DNA of 17,359 bases from Clostridiales bacterium (GCA_019423835.1 JAHZAR010000006.1:42265-59623), one strand, 5' to 3'; positions 1 through 7,894 are shown, counted from the first letter of the stretch. The notes: generated by a model from the letters alone, not told the origin. Program-made: numbers and translations.

Positions 1-58
1 CCTTTACTTCCTTTGCGGCTGTAGTCTTTGCTGCAGTTCTCTTTCTAGGTGCTGCCAT
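1..58 (-). CDS. N-terminus of an Ala/Lys-rich protein, possibly DUF6465 family (partial)
   Basis: Only the first 19 codons are present; the gene continues past the left edge. The visible peptide starts MAAPRKRTAAKTTAAKEVK, a basic, low-complexity Ala/Lys/Thr-rich start. The ATG at 58 is preceded by a strong AGGAGG ribosome binding site around 66-73 and by a perfect consensus promoter at 132-160, so this is a real and probably well expressed gene. Such lysine/alanine-rich N-termini occur in Lachnospiraceae proteins of the DUF6465 type, but also in histone-like or ribosome-associated proteins. The family assignment is a guess from composition; the existence of the gene is well supported. Confidence 0.6.
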   Translation of the reverse strand, partial: MAAPRKRTAAKTTAAKEVK

Positions 59-131
59 TTTCCTATCCTCCTATAACAACTTCCTGATTATTCTGCTTTA
101 TGAAAACCCTATGATGCCTTAATTGAAAGGA

Positions 132-160
132 ATTATAAGCCTATTTTCCCGTTTTGTCAA
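132..160 (-). promoter_or_regulatory. Perfect consensus sigma-A promoter for the gene at 1-58
   Basis: On the minus strand TTGACA (160-155) and TATAAT (137-132) are separated by exactly 17 bp. Both hexamers match the vegetative consensus fully. The leader to the ATG at 58 is about 65-70 nt. The remaining 161-276 stretch shows nothing else I can support. Confidence 0.85.
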
Positions 161-276
161 CCAAACGCGAAAATTGCCGCAGTTTTTCATCCGTATTTCT
201 AATCATTCAGCCGGACAGAAGCACTGCTTCGTCAAATTCTCCAGCCAGAGGAGGGGACAGCTTTTTTCCTGCCCTC

Positions 277-1917
277 TCAGTTGTTTGTCCCCCACTTGAA
301 GTCGGGAATGACATCACTCCACTTCTCAATGCCGATGACGGACTTCAGATATTCCGTTTCCTCCACCGATTTTCTCGTGTCAATAACCTTGAATATCGGA
401 TAGATTCGCTTTCTGTCAAAGCCTGTGATCACCTGGGAATTCGGGTTTACCGTCCACAGGCCGAAGGCCATGCTCTGCTGTGCCTCATAGGGGTTATCCA
501 CCTGGCGGCTCAGAATAAAGGAGTCAATATAGGGGTTGCTGTCCACAAGGAAATAGGCATAGGCAAAGGCTGCGGCCTGCTCCTTCTCCACATTTCCTCT
601 GGACGGACTCTGGGAAGTAAATCCCTGCTCTGACAGAATAATATGGCGCACCTGGCCCTGGCTGTTCAAAAGCTCCGGGCGGGCAAAGTAATCTGTCAGC
701 ACATGCAGATTCTTAAAATTGACTACCGGTGAGTCCACGCTGTCAGATACCCTTGCATCCTCCAGCCAGAATTCCGGTTCCTGAAGATTTAAGGGGTATG
801 GGTGATAGGCCAGATTCCAGTCAATCTGTCCGCCCTTCTTAATCTGGCTGTTAAAGCAGTCAATCAGATCCCTGGCTCCGTAGCTGGTGTCGCCGTTTGG
901 CTGAACCCAGTTGTAATCCGTGGAAAAATAAACCCTGGCGTTTGCATTCTCGCTTCGGATGGAAGTATACATCACGCGGAACATTCTCTCGTAAATCTCC
1001 ACATACTGCTCGAGAGGCATAGGGCCTGTGTAATTCCAGATCGCCTGATTGTTGATCTCATTTCCGATAATCCAGTTTGACACCTGGCCATAGTTGGGAT
1101 CGCTTCCATTGTAGCGCTCTGCGAAGAAGGCCATCACGGCGCGGCAGGTTTCAAACCCCTCCGGCGTGGCAGTATTAAACATATAGTACTGGGATGTTCC
1201 CGTTTCCTTCACTCCCGGATAGAGAAGCTCAGGATTAGCCGTGTTCCATCCGTTTAGGATAATGCCTGTAATGATGATTCCCTTGTTGGAAAACATCCTG
1301 ACTGTCCTGTCGTACTCCTCCACACGGCTCTTGTTAAAATGATATGTCTTTCCATTGTAAGTATATGACACTGCCCCGTTGGGATCCAGAAATTCCCGAA
1401 CCGATATATTGATAGCCGTATGCTTCACTCCCAGGGACATGGCGTCATCCAGCATGGAAAGTTCAATATTAAGACCCTTCTTGGTCTGGGCCTCCGGGAA
1501 TGGCTCCTGGTAGTCGGCCGTCACTTCCGGGTTTGTCACATAGGCCTCATTGCTGATCGCCTCATAGACTCCTCCCTTGTTCACTGCAACCACATACCTT
1601 GCAAACAGCGGATTTTCATCCTGGTTCTTGTCGAAGGGCAGGTTAAAGGCAAAGCTGTCGGTCTTTCCGGACGAAGCCACATAATCTGTCCTGCCGCCTA
1701 TGGAGTCCTCGTAGGGCATCAGGCCAAACAGATAATAATTTCCGTCGTCCGTCACCCCGTCTTCCGTGTGCCGGGCCGTCCCTGTGATATGGATCTGGCC
1801 TCCATTCACCGTACAGGACGAGATATCTGCCGTGTCTGAGGCAAGGACCGTCCCCGCAAAGGCGAGGGCCATGGCCCCCGCAGAAAGAATTGTCTTCAGC
1901 CATTTTAATTTTCTCAT
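277..1917 (-). CDS. Secreted DUF5722 family protein, glycoside-hydrolase-like TIM barrel
   Basis: 546 residues. The N-terminus has a classic signal peptide (Lys-rich start, hydrophobic core, likely cleavage after VLA at residue 26), with no lipobox. Residues about 30-130 look like a small beta-rich domain. From about 145 on, the protein resembles DUF5722, a family I know as related to clan GH-A glycosidases. Consistent with that, WIIGNEINN (Glu287) fits an acid/base position after a beta-strand, and ILSEQGF (Glu430) fits a nucleophile position. The substrate is unknown; an extracellular role in polysaccharide breakdown is inference. The ATG at 1917 follows a good AGGAGGAAGA ribosome binding site. 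It is monocistronic, with its own promoter at 2023-2050. I found no strong terminator after its stop. Confidence 0.85.
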   Translation of the reverse strand: MRKLKWLKTILSAGAMALAFAGTVLASDTADISSCTVNGGQIHITGTARHTEDGVTDDGNYYLFGLMPYEDSIGGRTDYVASSGKTDSFAFNLPFDKNQDENPLFARYVVAVNKGGVYEAISNEAYVTNPEVTADYQEPFPEAQTKKGLNIELSMLDDAMSLGVKHTAINISVREFLDPNGAVSYTYNGKTYHFNKSRVEEYDRTVRMFSNKGIIITGIILNGWNTANPELLYPGVKETGTSQYYMFNTATPEGFETCRAVMAFFAERYNGSDPNYGQVSNWIIGNEINNQAIWNYTGPMPLEQYVEIYERMFRVMYTSIRSENANARVYFSTDYNWVQPNGDTSYGARDLIDCFNSQIKKGGQIDWNLAYHPYPLNLQEPEFWLEDARVSDSVDSPVVNFKNLHVLTDYFARPELLNSQGQVRHIILSEQGFTSQSPSRGNVEKEQAAAFAYAYFLVDSNPYIDSFILSRQVDNPYEAQQSMAFGLWTVNPNSQVITGFDRKRIYPIFKVIDTRKSVEETEYLKSVIGIEKWSDVIPDFKWGTNN

Positions 1918-2022
1918 TTCTTCCTCCTGTCTTTACGCTGTCATTCCTTCAGGTCTTATGAAACTGAGCCTGTCACTCTCTGTATCTCTCTCAGATATTC
2001 CCCCATTTTCCATTTGATCCCT

Positions 2023-2050
2023 ATTATAACACAGAGTTTTGCTATTTCCA
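2023..2050 (-). promoter_or_regulatory. Extended -10 promoter for the DUF5722 gene
   Basis: On the minus strand TGTTATAAT gives a perfect -10 (2028-2023) with a TGn extension. A weaker -35, TGGAAA (2050-2045), lies 16 bp upstream and overlaps the 3' end of the neighbouring transporter pseudogene. The predicted leader is about 100 nt. Confidence 0.65.
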
Positions 2051-2861
2051 GATAACAATATTTACAATTCTCTTACAATTCAACGCCCTGCAGGCCGATG
2101 AAAAACGGCACATGGCAATTCCGCCGCAGGGCAGCAGAATGTTATCCGTGAGCATTCCCAAAAAATCGAAGACTCTGTAATTGGCAATCACCAGATTTCC
2201 CAGGATTCCGTAGGACAGCGCACTTGGAATGCCTGTCAGAAACACCAGGCTTCCCAGAATAAGCGTAGCCCTCTTCCGCTCCCACCCAAGGGTGTCGATG
2301 GCGAAAGAAATCACCACCTCCATAAAGAGCGATAGCGCTTGTCACTGCCGCAAAAAAGACCAGGATGAAAAAGACCAGCGCGAACACTGCCCCTCCGGCC
2401 AGGCTTGAAAAACCTTGGGCAGGGTTCCAAAAATAAGTCCCGGCCCCTGTCCCGCATTGGGAAGCGTCACACTCCTGGCAATAATGATAAGCAAAAGCGC
2501 AAAGGGCATGGAGCGTCGTGGCATAGCTTACGATATCCTTTAAAATCCATCCTCCGATCACACTGTAGTAGGAGAGAATAATAAAGGCAGCCAGTACGCC
2601 GAACACCCCCGCCATCCTGGCATGGGGATGGATATCACCGTAAGCCTGCACCGGATCGTGGCGCGTTTTTCTGCCCAGGGACTTCTCCGTAATCATAACA
2701 GGCACACCCAGCACGCACACAAAGACAAGATAGGCAATCAGGAAAGGAAAACTGTCTGCCCATCAGACAGGAAAACTTCCAGAGGTTCCCGAGCCGACTG
2801 CCGCTCCCGCTGTGGCCATAATAAAACCCAGCTTGCTGCCCCACTGATTATAAGCTTTCAT
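2042..2861 (-). pseudogene. Decayed sodium-dependent transporter (NSS/SNF family)
   Basis: Family-typical segments appear in several frames. After the ATG at 2861 come WGSKLGFIMATAGAAVG, then GNLWKF in another frame, then LGVPVMITEKSLGRKT and YGDIHPHARMAGVFGVLAA in a third. Further on come IIIARSVTLPNAG, QGPGLIFGTLPKVF, FFAAVTSAIAL and VVISFAIDTLGW. Frame changes fall near 2793, 2745, 2390 and 2325. Two stretches are missing: near 2515 (SYATT runs straight into MPFALLLIII) and near 2450 (TLPNAG runs into QGPGLIF). The remnant is about 270 codons, against the roughly 450-500 usual for this family, and it lacks the C-terminus. A ribosome binding site survives before the ATG, only 10 nt after the NhaC stop, so it was probably the second gene of that operon. 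It cannot make a working transporter. A single sequencing error could not explain this many lesions plus two deletions. Confidence 0.88.
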
Positions 2862-2871
2862 ACCTTTTCCC

Positions 2872-4152
2872 CTATTTTCTCTTTTTGATAAAAATGAATA
2901 TGAGACCGCTGATTCCCATCAGAATCGGATAATAGCAGTACGGGATAATCTCAAACGGAGTGAGGCCTGTCAGGCTGGCCGCGGCGAGAAGCTGCGCACC
3001 GTACGGGATCAGTCCCTGACCCATGGAGCTGAACATATCAAGAAGGGAGGCAGAACGCCTGGGCGTCACTCCGAAGTCCTCGCTGATCTCCTTTGCAATG
3101 GGCCCTGCCATGACAATCGCCACGGTATTGTTGGCTGTACACATATCGACCAGAAGGGACAGCGCCGCAATTCCCAGCTCTCCTCCCTTCTCATCGCTGA
3201 TCCGCTTCCTGATGAAAGAAAGCACGAAATCAATTCCCCCGTACTCTCTGACCAGAGACACAATACAGGCCACCACCATGGAAATCACCGTAATGTCATA
3301 CATGCTTGTAACTCCCGCCCCTACCTGGGTGAACATCTCTTCAATGCCAAAGGCCCCCGTGGCCACCCCTACTGTCAGGGAGAGTGCCGTTCCCGCCAGA
3401 AGGATGATGAAGACATTGACTCCCGCCAGGGCCCCGATCAGCACTACCAGATACGGGATGACCTTAAAAATGTTGTAGGACAGAGGCTCAGCCATCTGGA
3501 AATTGGCGTCCCGGGCAATAACGAGAAAAATAATCACTGTCAGAATCGCCGCCGGGAGAACGATCAGAAAATTCTCCCGGAATTTATCCTTCATCTCGCA
3601 GCCCTGCGTCTTGACTGCTGCAATGGTTGTATCAGAAATCATGGAGAGATTGTCGCCAAACATGGCTCCTCCCACCACGGCCCCTGCACAGACAGCCATG
3701 GAAAAGTCTGTTTTTTCGCTGATCTCCACCGCTATGGGGGCCAGCGTTGTGATCGTGCCCACCGAGGTTCCCATGGAGATGGAAATAAAGCATCCGATGA
3801 CGAACAGTCCGGCCACCGCCACATTGGACGGCAGAATAGACAGTCCCAGATTTACTGTGCTGTCCGCGCCTCCGGCAGCCTTGACTGCGCCGGAGAAGGC
3901 TCCTGCTGCCAGGAAAATCAGGCACATGGTGATAATATTCTCCTCCCCTACGCCCTTTGCGGCCAGCTTCATCTTGTCAGCAAACGACAGGCTGCGGTTC
4001 TGGATAAATGCCACAAACAGCGCAAGCAGAAAGGCTACGATGGCCGGCATGCTGTAGAAATCCCCTGTCAGCAGGCCGGAACCAAGAAAAATCAGCAGAA
4101 ATACAAGGATGGGAAGCAGCGCAGAGGCTCTTCCGTTTTTCTGCTCTTTCAT
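2872..4152 (-). CDS. nhaC: NhaC-family Na+/H+ (or cation/organic-acid) antiporter
   Basis: 426-residue integral membrane protein with about 11-12 hydrophobic segments. The signature MFGDNLSMISDTTIAA (around residues 165-180) matches the conserved GDNLSxISDTT motif of NhaC antiporters. A second conserved patch, DMCTANNTVAIVMAGP, lies in the C-terminal half. The family includes Na+/H+ antiporters, malate-lactate exchangers and basic amino-acid carriers; substrate cannot be decided from sequence. I start at the ATG at 4152 (MKEQKNGRA) because AGGGGG sits about 8 nt upstream. An in-frame extension to 4233 would translate through a hairpin and lacks a ribosome binding site. Promoter at 4265-4293. 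The dead NSS transporter lies 10 nt downstream, so the two once formed a transport operon. Confidence 0.88.
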   Translation of the reverse strand: MKEQKNGRASALLPILVFLLIFLGSGLLTGDFYSMPAIVAFLLALFVAFIQNRSLSFADKMKLAAKGVGEENIITMCLIFLAAGAFSGAVKAAGGADSTVNLGLSILPSNVAVAGLFVIGCFISISMGTSVGTITTLAPIAVEISEKTDFSMAVCAGAVVGGAMFGDNLSMISDTTIAAVKTQGCEMKDKFRENFLIVLPAAILTVIIFLVIARDANFQMAEPLSYNIFKVIPYLVVLIGALAGVNVFIILLAGTALSLTVGVATGAFGIEEMFTQVGAGVTSMYDITVISMVVACIVSLVREYGGIDFVLSFIRKRISDEKGGELGIAALSLLVDMCTANNTVAIVMAGPIAKEISEDFGVTPRRSASLLDMFSSMGQGLIPYGAQLLAAASLTGLTPFEIIPYCYYPILMGISGLIFIFIKKRK

Positions 4153-4177
4153 AATTAAATTCCCCCTATCTTTCACA

Positions 4178-4243
4178 CAGATAAAGGGTGTGTATGCCGT
4201 CCGGCGAGCGCTCTCACCGCCTGGCATACACACCCTTTATCTG
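4178..4243 (-). repeat. Perfect 21-bp inverted repeat in the nhaC leader
   Basis: The arms 4178-4198 and 4223-4243 are exact reverse complements, with a 24-nt middle. The middle adds GGCG/CGCC pairing around an AGCGCT core. It sits inside the predicted nhaC 5' leader (start about 4258, ATG 4152), ending about 11 nt before the ribosome binding site. No U-run follows on either strand, so it is not an ordinary terminator. It may stabilise or control the mRNA, or bind a protein; function unknown. Confidence 0.85.
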
Positions 4244-4264
4244 CCTGGCCTTTAGTTACAATCG

Positions 4265-4293
4265 ATTATAGCCCATTTTTTCCCCCCTTTCAA
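4265..4293 (-). promoter_or_regulatory. Sigma-A promoter for nhaC
   Basis: On the minus strand TTGAAA (4293-4288) and a perfect TATAAT (4270-4265) are spaced by 17 bp. It predicts a leader of about 105 nt that contains the 21-bp inverted repeat. Confidence 0.82.
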
Positions 4294-4368
4294 GAGAAAC
4301 CGTCGTTTTTTGCGCTTGATGGGAGATAGCCTTTTCAGAATCTGTGAAAGGCTGACAGGCACTGGCCA

Positions 4369-4374
4369 TATAAT
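4369..4374 (+). promoter_or_regulatory. Possible -10 element for the DUF4397 gene
   Basis: TATAAT lies 31 nt before the ATG. I see no convincing TTGACA-like -35 at 16-18 bp. The context CATATAATA also fits the loose CATAnnnTA -10 of late sporulation sigma factors, which is speculative. Confidence 0.4.
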
Positions 4375-4404
4375 AGAGTATAAAATCCAAGCGAGGTATG
4401 CCAT

Positions 4405-5124
4405 ATGGAAACTTATAATTACGAACAAACCGCTGTTTCCTGCCCACAGACGGCACAGGAAATGGCCTGCGCTCCTCAGCAGACAGCAGGACAGAGTCCG
4501 GCCGCTTCAGCGCCTCAGATGAGCCAGGCCTCCCAGAACATCCGAACGCCGCAGCTTGGGCGTACATCAGGGGAGACCGGCAGCGACGGCCAGTCTGCCT
4601 ACGCCATGTCTTCACCGGATAACATGGCTCAGGAGGTACAGGCGGCTCCGTCCTCTGCTCAGACCTCCTCCTTCTCCGAGCCGGCCAGCCCCGGCTTTGG
4701 TCCCATCGGACCGGTTACCCCATCGCTTCCCTCCAACTCAGGAAACAACTGTGTTTCCTGCGGTTCCGGACAGGGAAATTTCCCGGGAATTCTGGGAACG
4801 ATCCTCTGGTCCTGGGGTGCCTTCCCGCCGACTGCCACACCGTCCTCTGTCTCTCACGTCCGCTTCTACAACGCAGCCTCCATCCGGGAGCCTCTTGACG
4901 TTTACCTGAACGGACGGCTGGTCGTTTCCGATTTGGACTACATGAATTACACCAGATATCTCCATATTCTGCCCGGCAATTATCTCCTGACCGTATACAG
5001 AAGGACCAATCCGGGCGGCGCTCCGATTATCAATAATCGGGTTCAGTTCCAGAGTGGAAGCTACTACATGCTGACCATCCTGGGCGGCCCGTCGGATTAC
5101 TCCGTACAGCTTGTTTCATCATAA
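4405..5124 (+). CDS. DUF4397 domain protein with disordered N-terminal half
   Basis: 239 residues. Residues 1 to about 120 are rich in Gln, Ala, Ser, Pro and Gly with little hydrophobic content, so probably disordered. A short GGNxxxCxSC-like stretch and WSWGAF follow. From about residue 150 to the end the protein matches DUF4397: VRFYNAAS, then PLDVYLNGRLVVSDLDY, LHILPGNYLLTVYR, and a final YYMLTILGG strand. This is a beta-sandwich-like domain common in surface proteins. No signal peptide or membrane segment is visible, so it is either cytoplasmic or placed on a surface by another route such as a spore coat; this is inference. The ATG at 4405 follows a modest GAGG ribosome binding site. Transcribed alone, divergent from nhaC, and ended by the terminator at 5122-5179. 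Confidence 0.82.
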   Translation: METYNYEQTAVSCPQTAQEMACAPQQTAGQSPAASAPQMSQASQNIRTPQLGRTSGETGSDGQSAYAMSSPDNMAQEVQAAPSSAQTSSFSEPASPGFGPIGPVTPSLPSNSGNNCVSCGSGQGNFPGILGTILWSWGAFPPTATPSSVSHVRFYNAASIREPLDVYLNGRLVVSDLDYMNYTRYLHILPGNYLLTVYRRTNPGGAPIINNRVQFQSGSYYMLTILGGPSDYSVQLVSS

Positions 5125-5179
5125 ACAGAACAGCGGGGGAAGAGAAAAAGCTCTTCCCCCGCTGTTCTGTTTATTTTTT
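5122..5179 (+). terminator. Strong intrinsic terminator containing two convergent stop codons
   Basis: A perfect 23-bp stem (5122-5144 with 5151-5173) and 6-nt loop are followed by six T residues (5174-5179) on the plus strand. The TAA of the DUF4397 gene (5122-5124) is the left foot of the stem and the TAA of the convergent FeoB-associated gene (5171-5173) is the right foot. Read leftward, no U-run follows, so it is a canonical terminator only for the plus strand, though the hairpin would cap both mRNAs. Confidence 0.9.
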
Positions 5180-5356
5180 CTTTCCATCCCTCGGTGGATG
5201 GCACATGCCGGAACAGCTGCACCCTCCGCAGTTTCCGCCGCAGAGCGATTTTCCGTTCTTCTTATCTCTTATGATACTCCTGACAGCCAGGAATACAATT
5301 CCCGCCACAATAAGTCCCACTGCCAACGTGGAAAGTCCAGATACGAATACTTCCAT
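5171..5356 (-). CDS. FeoB-associated Cys-rich membrane protein
   Basis: 61 residues. One membrane helix (about residues 8-29, LSTLAVGLIVAGIVFLAV) is followed by a basic stretch and a cysteine cluster, CGGNCGGCSCSGMCH, with five Cys and a His. This is the layout of the FeoB_associated family, small proteins encoded just after feoB in Firmicutes and Desulfo-type bacteria. By analogy with FeoC it may assist Fe(II) transport or sense iron or redox state at the membrane; the exact role is not established. Its ATG at 5356 has an AAAGGGTGATGG ribosome binding site. It starts 65 nt after the feoB stop, with no terminator between, so it should be the last gene of the feo operon. Confidence 0.87.
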   Translation of the reverse strand: MEVFVSGLSTLAVGLIVAGIVFLAVRSIIRDKKNGKSLCGGNCGGCSCSGMCHPPRDGKKK

Positions 5357-5421
5357 ATACCATCACCCTTTCTGGATAGAATAACTATTTACACACTCTT
5401 TCTTTTCATTATATACTGCCA

Positions 5422-7596
5422 TCAGTTCTTTGCAAGCCTTACATCTGCTTTTAATCCTGTGCTTTCCTTATATGGGCGAACCATCATATAGATAAGGAAA
5501 GCGAGGACGATCAGCGCTGCAACAGTTCCGATTCCAAAGGAGCCGGTTCCTGTGAGCAGGCTGCCGAACTGATATACACAGAGGGCTACGCAGTAGGCAA
5601 AGCCGCACTGGTATCCGATGGCAAACCAGGTCCACTTTGCGTTGTTCATCTCTCTCTTGATAGCGCCGATAGCTGCAAAACACGGAGCGCACAGAAGGTT
5701 GAACACAAGGAAGGAGTAGCCGGATGCCGCCGTAAAGCTGCCGGAGAGAGTTCCCCAAATCTCGGCGCCGTCCTCAGCCACCTCAGCAAATCCATACAGG
5801 ATGCCAAAGGTTCCAACCACGTTCTCCTTTGCCACCAGCCCGGTGATCGTGGCAACGGCTGCCTGCCAGTCTCCCCATCCCAGCGGCGCGAAAATCCATG
5901 CAATCGCATGACCGATATTGGCGAGAATGCCCTGGCTTAAATCCTCCACTGCTCCAAAATGTCCGTCTACAAATCCATAACCCGATGCAAACCAGACAAA
6001 AATTGTGGAAACGAGAATCACCGTACCGGCCTTTTTAATGAAGGAGGAGCCTCTCTCCCACATGCTTCGGAGCACACTTCCGACTGTAGGAAGGTGGTAG
6101 GCCGGAAGCTCCATAACGAACGGAGCCGGATCTCCTGCAAACATCCTTGTCTTCTTTAAGATAATTCCAGAGATAACGATTGCCGCAATTCCCACAAAGT
6201 AGGCACTCGGTGCAACCCAGGATGCACCTCCGAAGATAGCTCCGGCGAACAGAGCGATGATCGGCAGCTTAGCGCCGCATGGGATGAAGGTTGTGGTCAT
6301 GACTGTCATTCTTCTGTCATGCTCGCTCTCAATGGTACGGGATGCCATTACCCCCGGAACCCCGCAGCCCGTTCCGATCAGCATTGGAATAAAGGATTTT
6401 CCGGAAAGGCCGAATCTGCGGAAGATTCTGTCCATGATGAAAGCAATCCTCGCCATGTAGCCGCAGCCCTCCAGGAAGGCAAGGAAAATGAACAGCACCA
6501 GCATCTGAGGCACGAAGCCGAGGACAGCACCCACACCGGCTACAATGCCGTTTAAGATCAGATCCTGCAGCCATGCCGCACAGCCTACTGCCTCCAGAAC
6601 ACCGCCGATAGCGGTTGGGACAGATGGAACTGTTGTCCCGAAGAAGCTGAAGCTCTCTCCGAACAGCCCGTCATTCACGAAATCTGTGGCCATGGTACCG
6701 ATAGTAGTCACTGACACATAGTAGACAATATACATCACAACCGCAAAAATCGGAAGAGCAAAAATACGGTTTGTCACAATCCGGTCAATCTTGTCGGAGA
6801 CTGTCAGGGAATGTTTCCTGTTCTTATGGCAGCATTTTCCGATTATGGAAGTAATGTATGTATACCGTTCGTTGGTTATGATGCTCTCCGCATCATCGTC
6901 CATGGCGTTTTCCACCTTTTTGATTATATCCTCCACATCAGGCACCTTCGTCATGCGGGCAAGGATCTTTTCATCCCGCTCGAACAGCTTGATGGAATAG
7001 AATCTTCTCTGAGCCTCAGGAATATCGCTTCCCAGCAGGGCTTCAATGTCCCTGAGGGCAGCCTCTACCTCTTTCCCATAGCGGTGAATCGGCGCAGTTC
7101 CAAGGCCGCCCTTCGCGAGAGCCACAGCCTTTTCAGCCGCCTCCGTGATTCCGTTGCCCTTAAGAGCGGAAATCTCAACTACGTCGCAGCCAACCTCCTC
7201 TGAGAGGGCTTCCGTGTTGATCCGATCCCCGTTTTTCTTCACAACATCCATCATATTGACAGCCATGATAACCGGAATTCCCAGCTCTATAAGCTGTGTG
7301 GACAGATAGAGATTTCTCTCCAGATTTGTGCCGTCCACAATATTGATAATGGCGTCCGGCCGTTCTGTCAGAAGGTAGTTTCTGGCCACTACCTCTTCCA
7401 GCGTGTATGGCGACAGAGAGTAGATACCCGGAAGGTCTGTGATGATGACATCCTTCTGCCCCTTCAGCCTTCCTTCCTTTTTTTCCACCGTAACTCCAGG
7501 CCAGTTTCCCACAAACTGATTGGAGCCGGTCAGAGCATTAAACAGTGTTGTCTTGCCGCAGTTTGGGTTTCCGGCAAGTGCAATTTTTACTGACAT
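5422..7596 (-). CDS. feoB: Ferrous iron transport protein B (FeoB)
   Basis: 724 residues, usual length for FeoB. The N-terminal G domain is intact: G1 GNPNCGKT (9-16), G2 region NWPGVTVE (31-38), G3 DLPG (54-57), G4 NMMD (114-117) and G5 SAL (143-145). A helical spacer region follows to about 260, then the membrane domain with the two Gate segments, including IPMLIGTGCGVPG and FIPCGAKLPI, whose Cys residues are typical of FeoB pores. It imports Fe(II) across the cytoplasmic membrane under anaerobic or reducing conditions, gated by GTP. The ATG at 7596 has a GGAGGAAAGGAA ribosome binding site. It lies 76 nt downstream of the second feoA and is controlled by the metal-responsive promoter at 8182-8210. 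Confidence 0.97.
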   Translation of the reverse strand: MSVKIALAGNPNCGKTTLFNALTGSNQFVGNWPGVTVEKKEGRLKGQKDVIITDLPGIYSLSPYTLEEVVARNYLLTERPDAIINIVDGTNLERNLYLSTQLIELGIPVIMAVNMMDVVKKNGDRINTEALSEEVGCDVVEISALKGNGITEAAEKAVALAKGGLGTAPIHRYGKEVEAALRDIEALLGSDIPEAQRRFYSIKLFERDEKILARMTKVPDVEDIIKKVENAMDDDAESIITNERYTYITSIIGKCCHKNRKHSLTVSDKIDRIVTNRIFALPIFAVVMYIVYYVSVTTIGTMATDFVNDGLFGESFSFFGTTVPSVPTAIGGVLEAVGCAAWLQDLILNGIVAGVGAVLGFVPQMLVLFIFLAFLEGCGYMARIAFIMDRIFRRFGLSGKSFIPMLIGTGCGVPGVMASRTIESEHDRRMTVMTTTFIPCGAKLPIIALFAGAIFGGASWVAPSAYFVGIAAIVISGIILKKTRMFAGDPAPFVMELPAYHLPTVGSVLRSMWERGSSFIKKAGTVILVSTIFVWFASGYGFVDGHFGAVEDLSQGILANIGHAIAWIFAPLGWGDWQAAVATITGLVAKENVVGTFGILYGFAEVAEDGAEIWGTLSGSFTAASGYSFLVFNLLCAPCFAAIGAIKREMNNAKWTWFAIGYQCGFAYCVALCVYQFGSLLTGTGSFGIGTVAALIVLAFLIYMMVRPYKESTGLKADVRLAKN

Positions 7597-7624
7597 AGTT
7601 CCTTTCCTCCCATTCTATCTTTAC

Positions 7625-7640
7625 GCCTGCTGCCGCAGGC
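7625..7640 (-). repeat. Small hairpin in the feoA-feoB spacer
   Basis: GCCTGC and GCAGGC (7625-7630, 7635-7640) form a 6-bp GC-rich stem with a 4-nt loop, about 30 nt before feoB. There is no U-run, so it is unlikely to terminate; it could adjust feoB translation or mRNA stability. Confidence 0.45.
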
Positions 7641-7672
7641 CCATTCACCGTCCCGGGCTGTCCTGTCTGCTC

Positions 7673-7894
7673 CTACTGGACCTCAATCATCTCCGCGTCG
7701 GCTTTGCGGACAGACAGCTCATATCCCCGGACTGTGATCTCAACCGGATCGCCGAGGGGCGCCACTTTTCTGATAAACAGTTCTGTCCCCTTTGTAATTC
7801 CCATGTCCATGATACGGCGCTTGACAGCTCCTTCCCCGCTCAGCTTAACAACTGAAACAGTCTGCCCAACCTTTACATCCTTCAGTGTCATCAT
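7673..7894 (-). CDS. feoA: FeoA family protein, second copy in the operon
   Basis: 73 residues, an SH3-like FeoA domain: MTLKDVKVGQTVSVVKLSG, then the hallmark KRRIMDMGITKGTELFIRKVAPLGDP and VEITVRGYELSVRKADA. FeoA is a small cytoplasmic partner of FeoB needed for normal Fe(II) uptake. Start: two consecutive ATG codons; AAGGAG sits 5 nt before the first (7894) and 8 nt before the second (7891), so either may be used. It begins 8 nt after the stop of the upstream feoA. It is closer to the classic FeoA consensus than the upstream copy (LxxMGITxGxE). Confidence 0.95.
   Translation of the reverse strand: MMTLKDVKVGQTVSVVKLSGEGAVKRRIMDMGITKGTELFIRKVAPLGDPVEITVRGYELSVRKADAEMIEVQ

Noticed and set aside
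251..276. Terminator after the DUF5722 gene
   Set aside because: The GAGGG/CCCTC stem is interrupted and there is no U-run on the minus strand, so I do not call it.
3503..4057. Open frame of 184 codons on the plus strand
   Set aside because: Antisense shadow of the NhaC gene, with biased composition explained by the opposite-strand codons.
4153..4233. In-frame N-terminal extension of the NhaC antiporter
   Set aside because: It would translate through the 21-bp inverted repeat, has no ribosome binding site and a non-family sequence; the ATG at 4152 has AGGGGG at the right distance.
4153..4258. Lysine or other riboswitch in the nhaC leader
   Set aside because: The leader is only about 105 nt and consists mainly of one hairpin; I see no riboswitch core and no terminator U-run.
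4256..4615. Open frame on the minus strand across the nhaC promoter region
   Set aside because: It runs antisense through the DUF4397 gene start and the nhaC promoter; composition is not protein-like.
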